This document shows positions 11,370 through 22,664 of a DNA stretch of 64,000 nucleotides, piece after piece. The DNA comes from Ilex aquifolium (lineage: Eukaryota; Streptophyta; Magnoliopsida; Aquifoliales; Aquifoliaceae), in contig OX637393.1 in the NCBI GenBank assembly GCA_951799425.1, forward strand, positions 26,492,744 to 26,556,743, read 5' to 3'. The notes below the pieces were generated by a model that worked only from the letters and a program-made list of their open reading frames with translations, searched no databases and was not told the DNA's origin. Position 1 is the stretch's first letter. Each line of letters begins with the position of its first letter. Made by a program: the position numbers and the translations under genes.

Positions 11370-12924
11370 AATCCGCTTTCGGGTGTTATATCAAAGGACA
11401 CTAAGGTGGAAAGAGATTCTATAATAAACGTTGTGAGCTTGAAGTATATTGTCGTTAGTATCTAATATCGATATCAAAGGTACGGTTGACTGATATATAC
11501 CATCCATGGAACTCAATTAACCATGACGAGATCATAGCAAGGCTTGAATGTGAAATTGATGAGATGCAACATCAGCTAGATCTGTTTCATGCAATCAAAT
11601 ATGCAAAAATTGAGCATTTACATCTTGACAATGTTATTATTGAAATTTTAGAGGATTTGTTATTTGTTTTCGACCCTAAACTTTCTCACTTTTCTTTTTC
11701 TAGTGACAATAACTTCGAAAAATATCTCCCTTCTAGTTTATGTGTGTGTGGTAAACCACTATGTTGCCATAAAAATGGTCCACATTAATAATATCTCCCG
11801 GATAGTTTATGTGTATGTGAAATTTTTTTATGTTTTTATCATTATGATCCTTATATAAGATTGGAACTTAGAGCAATATATGTGATCCTTAAATCTTTTA
11901 AGGGCATTGTCATGTTTGAGTTTTGAAAACTCTATTTCCTTTACTACCACTTGTTTTCATCGGTCTTCATGTTCTATGAGATGTTAAGTTTATATCTAAT
12001 CATTGCATTTTTGCTTATTGTACCACTTCAATGTTTAATTCAATACCATAGTGTTTTTGTTTAAATTAAAACAACATGTCACTTATGGAAAATATTTATT
12101 TTCTCTATGAAATATTTATATTGAATGCAACTTATTTGAAAAAGTGAATATATATAGGAGGAAAAGTTAGAAAAATGAACTTATATGAAAAAGTGGGTGT
12201 AGAAAGGAGGAACAATTAGAAAAAGAAAGGAAAAGTTTGGCTAAGAAAAAGGGGATGAGAAAATTGGCTTGTTGTATAGGTTGACAAATTTTGCTCAAAC
12301 AACGGGTTTGTTGACCTCGTTTTCTCATAAAAATGGATTCAACAGCTCCGCGTTTTATAACTATGATGAATTTTATTAAAACTTATATATATATATATAT
12401 CAGATTAAGGAATTAATTACTATCGTCAAATCTAAATCTACTAAGTATACTGTTATATGCAAATAATTTAATTAAAATAGAATGTTAAAAAAGAAATTGA
12501 AATACACTTATAGTGACGCAGAATTGCAACAATAATACGAATTCAAAAATTCAGAAATACTAATAATAATAATCCGAGTCCGGTGTAATCACAGTTTTCT
12601 TAAAATAGATTTGCTCCCTCTCAGTGTTTAAGGTTGATAAGCAACTGTCTCTCAAGATAGAATGAATTTCGTTCTTAAAGATACAACACTTCAATCTTCA
12701 AGACTCTAATGAACATAACTTTGTATTTTGTACTTGAACCGAACATAAATAATAATGTAACAATATGCAGAAAGAGAGAGAGAAAAAAATTGAATATAAA
12801 ATTCAAAATTGGGATAATGGAGAGAAGTATAATGAGAGAGCAATTCTAGTAAGAAGTAAAAATTGTTTAATGGTATGATTTGGGAGTGTAACACATCACC
12901 ATTTATAGACTCACTAGTGATTTT
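11370..12924. other. Intergenic, AT-rich
   Basis: It contains a 100-codon ATG frame at 11486-11788 (+) with no recognisable domain, a (TA)n run at 12384-12400 and a GA-rich run near 12770-12790. I see no supported gene or element. Confidence 0.4.
12384..12400. repeat. (TA)n microsatellite
   Basis: About eight TA units in a row. Confidence 0.9.
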
Positions 12925-13155
12925 TCATAAAGGGTGCAATCATATGTATTGTTATTTTTTAGTTCAAAGGGTATTAATGGTGACTTTATGAAAATGTATA
13001 ATCATTTGAAATAGTGTCTTTTAACCAAAAGTTATCAAATGTGACTTTTATAAAAAGTTGTGATTATTTGTAATAACGTTTTTTAACCAAAATGTGTTAA
13101 TTGTAGCTTTATGAAAGGATGTAACTATTTGGATTGGTGTCTTTAAGCAAAAGTC
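12925..13155 (+). repeat. Degenerate ~62-bp tandem repeat, 3-4 copies
   Basis: The unit GTGTCTTTTAACCAAAAGT..TCAA.TGTGACTTTATAAA..GTT.T.ATTATTTG.AAT recurs at about 12955, 13010, 13075 and 13135. It is common in old plant LTRs, but no element boundaries are visible. Confidence 0.6.
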
Positions 13156-14109
13156 ACCAATTTTTAACTAGTAGCATTTCATGTCATCTTTACTTCATAC
13201 ATTTTCAATTGCTCTCAAAAGTTCACAAGAGTTTTTTAAAAATAACCTCCCAAATTTTTTTTTATTTTAAAAATACTTTAACAATTTCTCATTCAATACT
13301 TAATTGTTTTAAACAAATAAATATATCACGTTCATCTCTTCGTGAAGGAGAACGCATTTAAACTTGGTCTCACTAATTTCGAATTATGGGCCCACTTTAA
13401 TTTAAGTCTTAAGTTGCTTAAAATATTTATTGAAAAACTATTATTTCCAATAATTTCTACTTCTCATAATAATGTATTGTTGACTTCACTTTTACTGTAA
13501 AAACATAGGTGTTGACTACTCTTTTAAAAGTACCGTAATTTTGTCATTAAGTTCAAAACTTTCTTTTTCCAATAACATTGTTTGAAAACTGCCACAAAGT
13601 ATTAAATAACTCCACGTGGGGAGATCTAAGAATGGAAGCAATACTTTTTTTAGGAAAACAAGCCTTATTACAGTATTAAAATATAATTATTTTATTATTT
13701 TATTTTCTTTTTCATTCACTTAAAAAATTTTGTGTAAAATTTTATTATTTTGTATGACTTTTATTATTTTTTCAATCGATAATTACAAATCATTCAAAAC
13801 AAAATTAATGACCAAAATGTATTCAATACAATACTGACTATCGGTACAATAGCTATATAGCTAATTATGTTCCTATTTTACATTAAATTCTTAACTATCA
13901 TGTCTTTTATGTAATACATCCAATTACTATTATAGATTTCCAATTGTTCCTTCACTTTTTGTTATCTTTCCACCATACTTGCCCACGTAGATAAGATACT
14001 CACTTTTATATTAAAGTTGTATGTGAAAATAAATATGTTCGTAAATTCCAACGACTGTTGTCCCGTGAACTTCAGGTTTTGCTCAGATGAAAAGTAAAAG
14101 GCATTGCAG
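13156..14109. other. Intergenic, AT-rich
   Basis: Runs such as TTTTATTATTTT at 13680-13770. Nothing coding recognised. The last bases (ATTGCAG, 14103-14109) are a good 3' splice acceptor for the exon-like stretch that follows. Confidence 0.4.
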
Positions 14110-14330
14110 GTTACTACTCCATTCCAAAACGCGTTTTTGAATTTATTTTTGAATATTCTTTACCAAAGAATCTTAAAGTTTTTGAACATCGTGCAGACAA
14201 TGTACTTGCGGGACCCATATCCCTCTGGCAGCTAAAAAACAAAAGGTTCTCTCTCAACAGAAAATTGACAGCTGGTTTGGATCTACCCAGTGTTGAACAG
14301 TTCAAGTCCTACCAGAACTTCCCTTTTTAA
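14110..14330 (+). pseudogene. Exon-like open stretch, unrecognised protein (possible gene fragment)
   Basis: Immediately after a splice-acceptor-like TTGCAG, 72 codons are open to TAA (14328-14330). The reading starts YYSIPKRVFEFIF and ends QFKSYQNFPF. The codon composition (mixed residues, few low-complexity runs) looks more protein-like than the surrounding AT-rich DNA, and the frame contains phrases such as EHRADNVLAGPISLWQLKNK. No upstream exon, promoter or ATG can be assigned, and I do not recognise the family. It may be a captured or decayed last exon, or chance. Confidence 0.35.
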
Positions 14331-14895
14331 TCTTCTTTTCTATAGTCAATCATCTTTATTGGAGCACCCTGTCGAAAATAAATTTGGATTTTTATAATTA
14401 TTCATCAAAAAAATATCTAAGTAATGAATAATAATAAAGTAAAAAAATTTAAATGTGGCATATTTTTATTTGGTTAAAAATTAAAAGTACAATATCAAAA
14501 AATAAATAAATTATATTTCAATACCCTAAGATCGAACTCCTCTGCGAGTCACTCTTATTCTTAAACCAACTGTAAGATGAAAGCAAAGACTAAAACTCAA
14601 TCATTGGCATGCTGATAGCCTGGAGGGCACATTGGCCTCTCAAGCTGTCCACATTATGATTGAAAGTATATTGGTTTTGGTTCGGTCAATTGGCATCTAA
14701 CTTAATACATAGTATTGTATTTTGAGACCAATATTAGATGATACATAATTTTTTTAAAAATAAATTTTGTATCATTAAGTCAAAATAAATAAAAATTAAA
14801 TAAATTTTGACCGTTATGGTTTTATAAATATATGTGTAATTCCTTGTGTCATGTTTTGCTTCAACAACTTTCCAATATAGGTGCGGTACCATTGG
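14331..14895. other. Intergenic, AT-rich
   Basis: No gene recognised. Short ORFs only. Confidence 0.4.
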
Positions 14896-15240
14896 TAGTT
14901 CTGTTAATCGAACGAGTCTGAGCCGAGTTCGAGCCAAGCTTGAAAAACTTGTTTCTTAATTGAGCCTAAAAAATTGTTCAAGTTCGGCTCGTTTAGGAAA
15001 CGAGCCGAGCCTAAACGAGCTAAAAACAAGTCGAATTCGAGCCGAACCCGAGTATTTGTACATAAACGAGTCGAGCCTGTCGAGTTTGAGCCGAACTTGT
15101 AGGGTTTGTTTTCTAAACAAGCCTAAGAACTTGTTCAAGTTCGGGCTCGTTTAGAAAACGAACCGAACCTGAACGAGCCGAACCCGAGTCGAACTCAAGT
15201 CAAACACGAGTAGTTCAATTTGATTAACAACCCTAGTTCT
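14896..15240. mobile_element. Non-autonomous hAT-like element with GAGCCGAAC repeats
   Basis: A 331-bp core is flanked by TAGTTCT at 14896-14902 and 15234-15240 (7 of an expected 8 bp of TSD). The ends GTTAATCGAACGAG... and ...TTTGATTAACAACCC are imperfect inverted repeats. The interior alternates GAGCCGAG, CGAACCCGAG, AAACGAGC and GTTCGGCTCG words. This structure is typical of the small hAT-type elements found in many dicots. There is no coding capacity. Confidence 0.6.
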
Positions 15241-15816
15241 AAGCTCCATTTGTTTAATACTGTCTAGCACTTTCCATAGAAAGCTACAAATGCAGATTGA
15301 AAAATATTAAGTTCTTGTGTACAAATTATAGAAAAGAATTCTAAAGTTACACCTCAATCTCTACTAAAATCACCTGCTCAGTCGTAACATAAGGTTTACA
15401 CATTGATCCAAACTAGTAAGGTATATATTGTATTTGAATTTGGGTTTGCGTGAGAGCTTTAGCAACACTTGTATTTCATAAAATCTACCACTTGACCTGA
15501 CAGTATCATCTAATATTGTTTTAAGATACCATGGTCAATGTTTCTTATTAGTACATTTTGAATCAATGATCGATACTGTCATATTGAATTATGTGATCCC
15601 TATAAGGGATCAATGCACTATGTATTGTGATGCTCGTCATATAATCATTGATTAGAAAAATTAATTAACAATACCGAAATAATATCGGCAACAAATTTGA
15701 GGCAAAAGCAAGCATTGACAAAGAACAAGTGAAGTATTCGTATAATAATTTTAAAATTGATAGGGAAGTAGAATTAGTTTATTTTTTCTTTTCGAAATGT
15801 GTATAATTAGTATTTT
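15241..15816. other. Intergenic, no gene recognised
   Basis: AT-rich spacer. Confidence 0.4.
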
Positions 15817-15988
15817 TATTTTTTTTTGGTGAAACAGACTCATATATTTATTCATACATTATACATTAACTAGAGCATAACATAGTTCTGGGGGTAATAA
15901 CACCCCCTCAAACCAGCATAAAGCTGATTTAGGGTACAGTCCAAAGGAGTATTAAAAATACACATAGGTTTCAGTAGCTCTCACTCCA
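15817..15988 (-). mobile_element. Probable LINE 3'-end fragment (minus strand)
   Basis: A T-run followed by GGTGAAACAGACTCATATAT and TATTCATACATTATAC, and further on AACACCCCCTCAAACCAGC, looks like the reverse complement of a plant LINE 3' UTR plus poly(A) tail. No ORF and no clear TSD. Confidence 0.4.
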
Positions 15989-16036
15989 CTCTTTGCTGGT
16001 TTTTCTTTTTTTTTTGAGCAGTCCTCTTTGCTGGTT
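15989..16036 (-). mobile_element. Micro-insertion of a poly(A)-ended fragment with 13-bp TSD
   Basis: CTCTTTGCTGGTT occurs at 15989-16001 and again at 16024-16036. Between them are 22 bases: a T-rich run and GAGCAGTC. This has the form of an extremely truncated retroposition event (poly(A) tail plus a few bases) on the minus strand. Confidence 0.5.
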
Positions 16037-16544
16037 GACTTGCTTAAAAGTGGAACATAAGTTTGGAAGAGATGACAGACTAAATTAACCTTACATACCA
16101 AAAAATAAAAAATAAACAAAGGGAGAATCACATTGAGATCCCCGTAACTATCTGACTAGTACATTGACATCCACTACATTTGCGGTTATTATACTCAAAA
16201 CCTCTTGGAATGTGCAAGTTGGTAACAATCAGCTTCCACATTTTTTGATCAGCTTTCCCATTCGTTAGTCAATTGTCACTTTCAATAAAGAATTTATCGG
16301 CATCATCCCATATTTTAATGAATATGTCATTCTAATCTTAGTCAAACATACTTTAAATGTTAGGCACAAAATACTTGAATTAAAAAAAAAAAACCCAATA
16401 GAACACCAAACACGTATTTAAAACACCATTATTTTATTTTTTCCCAAAAAATGACAGATAAAATTAGCCAAAATGCACATGATATAGGACAAATTAGGTT
16501 CTTCAACACACTTATCTAACAATCCATACAATAGATGCAATTAA
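16037..16544. other. Intergenic, AT-rich; target of the Reina-like element
   Basis: No gene recognised. The five bases before the LTR (ATTAA, 16540-16544) resemble the five after the element (ATTAC, 21804-21808). Confidence 0.4.
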
Positions 16545-16983
16545 TGTCAGGTCCCGATGAAAGCTTAGTCACAATGTCTTATGAAAAATTGTATTCTCTT
16601 CGAGTGAGAATGTACAACAATAGTTGGAATAATTTTGCTTGCCCCTTTATTGATAGTTTCTAGTTTCTTAAATAGGCTAAAGCCTAACGAAACCAACGAG
16701 AACATGGCCGAAACTTAAGCTTCTAGACTTGACTAATTAAACAAATAATGAAAAACTACAGAATGTAAAAGCAGACTCCTAAATTAGCTCCAACGACTAG
16801 TTGACTGGGCAACGCTGCATGTAGCCATTTGTAGCTGCTTCACTCCTTGAGTGATCCTTACAACAACTTTGATAGCTTCTTCTCCTCTACCACAAGCCAT
16901 GCAGCGCCTTTCTCACGTTCGATCTTCATCCCCGATACTTGGGGTTCTACTTTGGCCTCCTTTTCAATCTACGTGGCCTATCA
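16545..16983 (-). repeat. 3' LTR of Reina-like element
   Basis: Starts TGTCAGGTCC and ends CCTATCA on the plus strand, matching 21364-21803. The purine-rich tract of the minus strand (GATGGGGAAAG, 16986-16996) lies directly next to it. Confidence 0.9.
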
Positions 16984-16989
16984 ATACTT

Positions 16990-19900
16990 TCCCCATCAAG
17001 TGGATCCTTGTCCTCAAGGTCCACGGTTGGGAACCTTTCTAGCAGCATCTTTGTTGACTCCCATGTCACCTCCTCGAGTGGTAGATGCTTCCATTGCACC
17101 AAACTTTCCTCAACAAGTTGGGCTCCTTGTTTAATCCAGTGGGTGTCAAGAATAGCCTGAGTTTCCAAAAATAACTACCCCATCGTTTGTGAATGGTGGC
17201 AATTCCGCGTTCTGTGCTGCAACGTTTCCTCCATGATTGTCATACTGCTTAAGCAAAGACACGTGCAAAACTGGGTGGATGCGTACCCCCTCTGGTAACT
17301 GCAACTTGTAGGCGACGGGGCCGATTTTTTCCAGAATTTGGTAGGGCCCATAGAAGCGACTAGCCAATTTCTGGTGAACTCGTTTGAAGGTTGTTTGCTG
17401 ACGGTATGGGTGGAGCTTTAAAAGTACCATGCCGCCGATGTTGAATGACATATCCCTCCGCTTCTGATCCGCCAATTGCTTCATCCGGTTGACTAATTTT
17501 TCCAAATTGGCTTTCAGTTGTTGAAACAATTCATCTCAGGTCAAGAGGTGCTAGTCAACTTCGTGTACTGGTGATAGGTCATCGTGATACGATGGAATGG
17601 AGGGTGGGAGTCGTCCATAAAGTGCCGGGATGGGGGTCATCCCTATGGAAATATGGTACGTTGGGTTGTACCAATATTCAGCCCAAGGCAAGTAGCCACT
17701 CCATTTGTGCGGCCACTGGTGGACGAAGCACCGAAGATACTATTCGACACAGCGATTGATGACTTTCATCTGTCCGTCGATCTACGGGTGGTATGCGGAG
17801 CTGAGTTGCAGTTGGGTGCTCGACATTCTTGAAAAAATCTTGCTAGAATTTGTTGATGAAGATTGGGTCTCGGTCGCTAACAATGGACTTGGGCATCCTG
17901 TGGAGTTTGATGACCCCTTCCATAAACTTTTCGGCCATAATTTTAGCAGTAACGAGATGGGTTAAAGTAAGAAAGTGAGCTGACTTACTCAACCTGTCTA
18001 CGACCACCAGGATGGTATCCTTGTTGTATGAGGTTAGTAATCCCTCAATGAAGTCCATGGTGATGTTGTCCCATACTTGGCATGGAATTGGCAGTGGTTA
18101 TAAGAGCCCTGCAGGAGTTAAAGTTTCTGTCTTTGCCTTTTGGCACACCTCGCACCCTTTGACATATTCTTGGATTGCTTTATGCATCGCGGGCCAATAG
18201 AATTGCTGGCCCAATTTCCTAATTGTGCGTAGCACTCTTGAGTGGCCGCCTACTTTGGTGTCAGGCATTTCATATAGCAACTTAGCTTGCAATGATGGGC
18301 TAGCAGGTATGATGACCTTGCCTTTGTAGAGAAGTAGCCCATTACATCACGCATATGGGCCTTCGGGTTTGTCCGTTGCCACACGACCCATTGACTGGAT
18401 ATATGGGTCCTCCTTTGTAGCTTGCTTGATTTCTTCCCATAAATTGATCTGTGGAATAAAAATATGGTGAAGAATGGGACTACCTTGCTTTCGTCAGAGA
18501 ACGTCGGCTGTAGAGTTTTTCACGGCCCAAATGATATATGATCTCGTACTCATAGCCTAAGAGCTTGGCTACCCAATTTTGTTACTCCGATGTGGCCACT
18601 TGTTGCTCCAAAAAATACTTGAGGTTACATTGATCAGTTTGGATATAAAATTTTCTACCTAGTAGATAAGGTCACCATCAACATATTGCCTCCACGATAG
18701 CCAACATCTCCTTGGCGTATGTAGACTAAGATTTCTTGGCCACCCCAAGGGCCCGACTCATGAACATCACTGGCTTGCCTTGTTGAGACAGCATCGCACC
18801 AATTCCTTCCCCAAATGCATCTGTTTCAATAGTAAAAAAGTCGTTAAAATTTGGCATTGCCAAGGTGGGCGTGGTTGTCATGGCTTGCTTGAGAGCCAGG
18901 AAGGTAGTCTTAACTTCATCATGCCATCCGAATTGGCCCTTCATTAGAAGGTTGGTGAGAGGCCGAGCTAAAATGCCGTAATTTTGGACAAACTTCCTAT
19001 AATAGCCTGTCAACCCTAAAAAACCACGTAGCTCATAAATGTTAGTAGGTTGCGGCCATGCCACCATGGCTGCAATTTTGCTATCGTCCACCTTTACTCC
19101 TTTATTGGTGACAATGTGTCTCAAGTATTCCAATTCTTGTTGTCCAAAGGCACATTTGCTAGTCTTTACAAAGAATTGGTGTTGTCGCAATATTGCCAAA
19201 GTTTGCCTGACATGCGTCAAATGCTTGTCCCAAGTAGGACTATAAACTAATATGTCATCAAAGAAAACTAATATAAATTTTCTAAGATGAGGGCGGAATA
19301 TAGCGTTTATGATGGCTTGGAATGTAGAAGGTGCATTACAAAGGCCAAATGGCATAACCAAGTATTCATAATGGTCGTTGTGCATGTGGAATACAATTTT
19401 AGGGATATCAGGAGGATTGACTCTCACTTGGTGATACCTGGCTCTCAAATCCAGCTTGGTAAAGTAAGAAGCATCGTAGAGATCGTCTAGCATGTCATCA
19501 ACCATGGGGATCGGGAAGCGGTCCTTGATGGTGGCGGCGTTGAGTGCGCGGTAGTCTATGCAAAAATGCTAATTCTCATCCTTCTTCTTCAGTAATAGTA
19601 CCGGTGATGAGAAAGGGCTAGTGCTGGGTTGAATGAGCCCGAAGTTCAGCATATCTTGGACTTGTTTTTCAATCTCTGCCTTCTGATAGTATGCATACTG
19701 GTATGGTCGGATATTAATTGGATCAGTTTCCTCCCTAAGGGAAATGCAGTGATTAACCTCCCTGGTAGGTGGCAGGGTCGAAGGCTCCTTGAACACGGCA
19801 GAGAACACTTGCAATAACTTCTGCTTGCTAGGATGTATGTTTTCTTGTGGCTCCATCTCGGTGGCCTGTAGGCACACTACAAATATCATATGGCCTTGGT

Positions 19901-21150
19901 GAGCTTCTTTGGTCAACTCCTTGAGTAACACAGCTTGGATGGTTTGGCCGTCGACCCCTTTCAATCGTCGGGCCCGGTTCTCCCAAAAAAATTCCATGGT
20001 TAACTGTTTCCAGTTGCAAACCATAGAGCCCAGCATCTCGAGCCATTGAATTCCTAGAACTAGGTCCAATCTTGTGAGTGTAAGAGAATAAAGAGTTAGG
20101 AAGAAGGCAGTGCCTTGTAGTTTCACCCGTACCTCCTCAAACTGCCCCTGGCACCTTAGTTTCTCCCCATTGGCTACAAAAACGGTGAAAGCCTCGGTCA
20201 GCACCTCTGGTAACCGTAATAGGTTGGCCACACGCTCACAAATAAAGTTGTGGGTTGACCCACTATCAATCAACACGATGACGTCGTGGGGACCGATCTT
20301 GGCAGCTACACGCATGGCCTTGGGCACGATCCATCCTGTTAACGCATGCAGAGTAATTTCTGGTTCAGGCAGCTCTTCTTGGTCTTCCTAGGTGGGTTGC
20401 TCTTCGGTAACATCTTCATAGATAATGTTGCCACCGCCAACGTGTCTTTCCAGCAGGGGTAACTATGGTCCTTGGCATCGGCAGCCTACGGTAAAATGCT
20501 CATTACAATGGAAACATAGGCCTTAAGCTCGCCTCTGTTGCATTTCATCCCAGGTCAGTCGCCGAACAGGAGCTACAGATGCGGCTAATGTTACCCGAAC
20601 TGTCAGTGGAAGAACTAGAGGGAATCTTGCAGGTAGTGGAGGACGTACGAACCTCCTCTGTCTTGATAGTTGGTCATCCTTCAATCGCACTAGGCTTATA
20701 ACATCCTTTAATGTCTGGGGCTTAATCATTCGAATGCCATCCGAAATCTCCGTTTTTAGGCCACCCATAAAGGTCCCAACTAGAGCCTTTTGAGTCCATC
20801 CCCATACCCAATTGCCCATACATTCGAAACACAGAGGGCCAGTCTGCCTGATTCTTGAAAGAGCTTCATCAAATTCTTCGCACTCTGAAGGCCCAATGTG
20901 AGCCCAAAGTTCGTCTACAAAATTCTCCCACGAGAGAGTGCATCCTTCTTCTCGAAATGTCCTGCGAATCCACTGCCACCACTGGTTGGCCTCTCCTTCT
21001 AGGTGGTAGAAGGCCATGGGAACCTTCTGGGCTTCGGCACGATTGAACCACTCCGTTGAGTAGCCTCCTAAGAACCGGAGGAACTCGAACTTTGCTGTTT
21101 TTTAGGAGAAGGCTTGCTGTCCTCCATCGTCCTCTCCCTTGAAACAATTG
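16990..21150 (-). pseudogene. Reina-like gag-pol remnant
   Basis: Minus strand from right to left. Gag has YHLEGEANQWWQW (about 21010) and a knuckle CFHCNEHFTVGCRC (about 20520). Protease has VLIDSGSTHNFI (about 20275). Reverse transcriptase has KLDLRARYHQVRV and the catalytic VFFDDILVYS (about 19250). RNase H has ETDAFGEGIGAML. Integrase has a knuckle HSRVLRTIRKLGQQFYWP..CEVCQKAK (about 18240), then ITMDFI and SIVSDRDP (about 17870). A GPY/F region has GPYQILEKIGPVAYKL (about 17350). A chromodomain-like end has LVQWKHLPLEEVTWE (about 17080). Frames differ between 21147, 20327-18726, 18292-17843, 17529-17146 and 17168-16990, with several stops, so no full protein can be made. Confidence 0.92.
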
Positions 21151-21347
21151 TGCCCTTCTCGGTCATGATTGTCGTGGCTTGGGGACTCCTTATTCGTGAG
21201 CAAGACGTCAGAGAAGCAGTTAAGAGTCTCCTTTAAGTGATGAAGCTTGTATGTCATGTCGAGCTTCATCCGCTGTAACCCATCCTGAACTGCGCCAAGC
21301 CCTGTCTCCAGATTCTTAATTCACTTCTTGTTGGTTCCCATTCTAAC

Positions 21348-21362
21348 CTGGCTCTGATACAA
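21348..21362 (-). promoter_or_regulatory. Primer-binding site (initiator Met tRNA type)
   Basis: The minus strand next to the 5' LTR reads TTGTATCAGAGCCAG, one mismatch from the usual TGGTATCAGAGC complementary to tRNA-iMet. Confidence 0.8.
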
Positions 21363-21363
21363 A

Positions 21364-21803
21364 TGTCAGGTCCCGATCAAAGCTTAGTCACAATGGCTTA
21401 TGAAAAAATTGTATTCTCTTCGGGTGAGAATGTACCACGACAGTTGGAATAATTTTGCTTGCCCCTTTATTAATAGTTTCTGGTTTCTTAAATAGGCTAA
21501 AGCCTAACGAAACCAATGAGTACATGGCCGAAACTTAAGCTTCTAGACTTGACTAATTAAACAAAAAATGGAAAGCAACATAATGTAAAAACAGACTCCT
21601 AAACTAGCTCCAACGGCTAGTTGACTAGGCAACGCTACATGTAGTCATTTGTAGCTGCTTCACTCCATGCGTGATCCTTGCAACAACTTTGACAGCTTTT
21701 TCTCCTCTACCACAAGCCATTAAGTGTCTTTCTCACATTCGATCTTCACCCCCGATACTTGGGGTTCGGCTTTGGCCTCTTTTTCGATCTACGCGGCCTA
21801 TCA
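21364..21803 (-). repeat. 5' LTR of Reina-like element
   Basis: Partner of 16545-16983, with the same TGTCAGG...CCTATCA ends. Confidence 0.9.
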
Positions 21804-21809
21804 ATTACA

Positions 21810-22640
21810 TAATTAAAGGTACGTGATGATGCACAAAATGGGTTTATGAAAAATCAATCAAGAGTGTGATTGTGTAAGTGATGAGGATGTTTAACAAAAT
21901 AAGAGACACAAATTAAGTGGTTCGATCTGGGTGACCTACTCCCACAGAAATGACAACGCTGACCAGAAAGGTTTATTACTCAAGGTGCGGTGTTCTGAGA
22001 CGCGTGTGTTGCGAGATACCCCCCATATGTAGACGAGGCTTACAATTTATAGGCGAACATAATTTTCACAAGGGCTCTAAGGGAGCCTTGATTTGAGGCA
22101 CCATTATAGGGAGCAGGGTGGTTCCGTGATACCGGTGTCATCCTTGTAACGGACGAGGTGATTATGTCAAAGATTGCATTCCGCAATTCCTTTCCTAAGA
22201 CATAGATCCTCGCGTGCGCCTACAATTGACTAGACCTCCCAAGATGGTGGGCTTGGCCTTTGTTGACCTTCTTCTGTGATCTGGGTATGGTCTAGGTTGG
22301 GCCCATTATCTGTGATTTGGACTTGGTTTGGGCCGAGCTCATTATTTGCCCTCCCTGCCCAGAATCCAATGTGATTTGGGAGAGAGGGCATTAGTAAAAT
22401 AAACCATTGTCTCGATCTTTGTCTGAGAAGCTTGGATTTATCATCTTTTAGCAGCAGGGTTCTTTTTTAGCAATATAATTCTCTTTTAACAGTAAACAAC
22501 TAGGAGTCTTCTTTTAGTAGTAGATTTCCTTTTTTGTAACATGTAACCTTTTATTAGTAGACTAGTACTTTAAATAGGACACTCACATACTCATCTTGAG
22601 GGCTAAGGAAGGAGTAAGAATCTCAAGATCTCCTTATACA
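21810..22640 (-). repeat. Probable 3' LTR of the Tat-type element
   Basis: Non-coding, with the LTR-like phrases AGTGGTTCGATCTGGGTGACC and CCTACTCCCACAGAAATG. A minus-strand TATA box (CTATAAATTG, 22043-22052) is followed by a CTCGTCTAC leader. The other LTR is not in the window, so the ends cannot be fixed. Confidence 0.45.
22571..22580 (+). promoter_or_regulatory. Possible TATA box of the antisense ORF
   Basis: TTTAAATAGG lies about 90 bp before the first ATG (22665) of the plus-strand ORF. The spacing suits a plant TATA box; evidence is sequence only. Confidence 0.35.
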
Positions 22641-22664
22641 CATCTGAGGTGAAAGGAGAAGTGA

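Larger units (their letters stand above)
16545..21803 (-). mobile_element. Reina-like Ty3/gypsy chromovirus, complete but inactive
   Basis: A 5.26-kb element with two LTRs of 439/440 bp (16545-16983, 21364-21803) that begin TGTCAGGTCCCG and end CGGCCTATCA. The order on the minus strand is primer-binding site, gag, protease, reverse transcriptase, RNase H, integrase, chromodomain, polypurine tract. Short LTRs, small total size and a C-terminal chromodomain point to the Reina group. The LTRs differ at roughly 7-8% of positions by eye, so it is not recent. The TSD is imperfect (ATTAA/ATTAC). Confidence 0.92.

Noticed and set aside
11486..11788. 100-codon ATG ORF
   Set aside because: No domain recognised, AT-rich codons, no promoter or intron evidence. 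It could be a real small gene but cannot be supported.
13660..13870. Possible relation between AT-rich blocks at 13.66-13.87 kb and 28.73-28.99 kb
   Set aside because: Shared TTTTATTATTTT and TACAAAT words could be due to base composition; no alignable block without tools.
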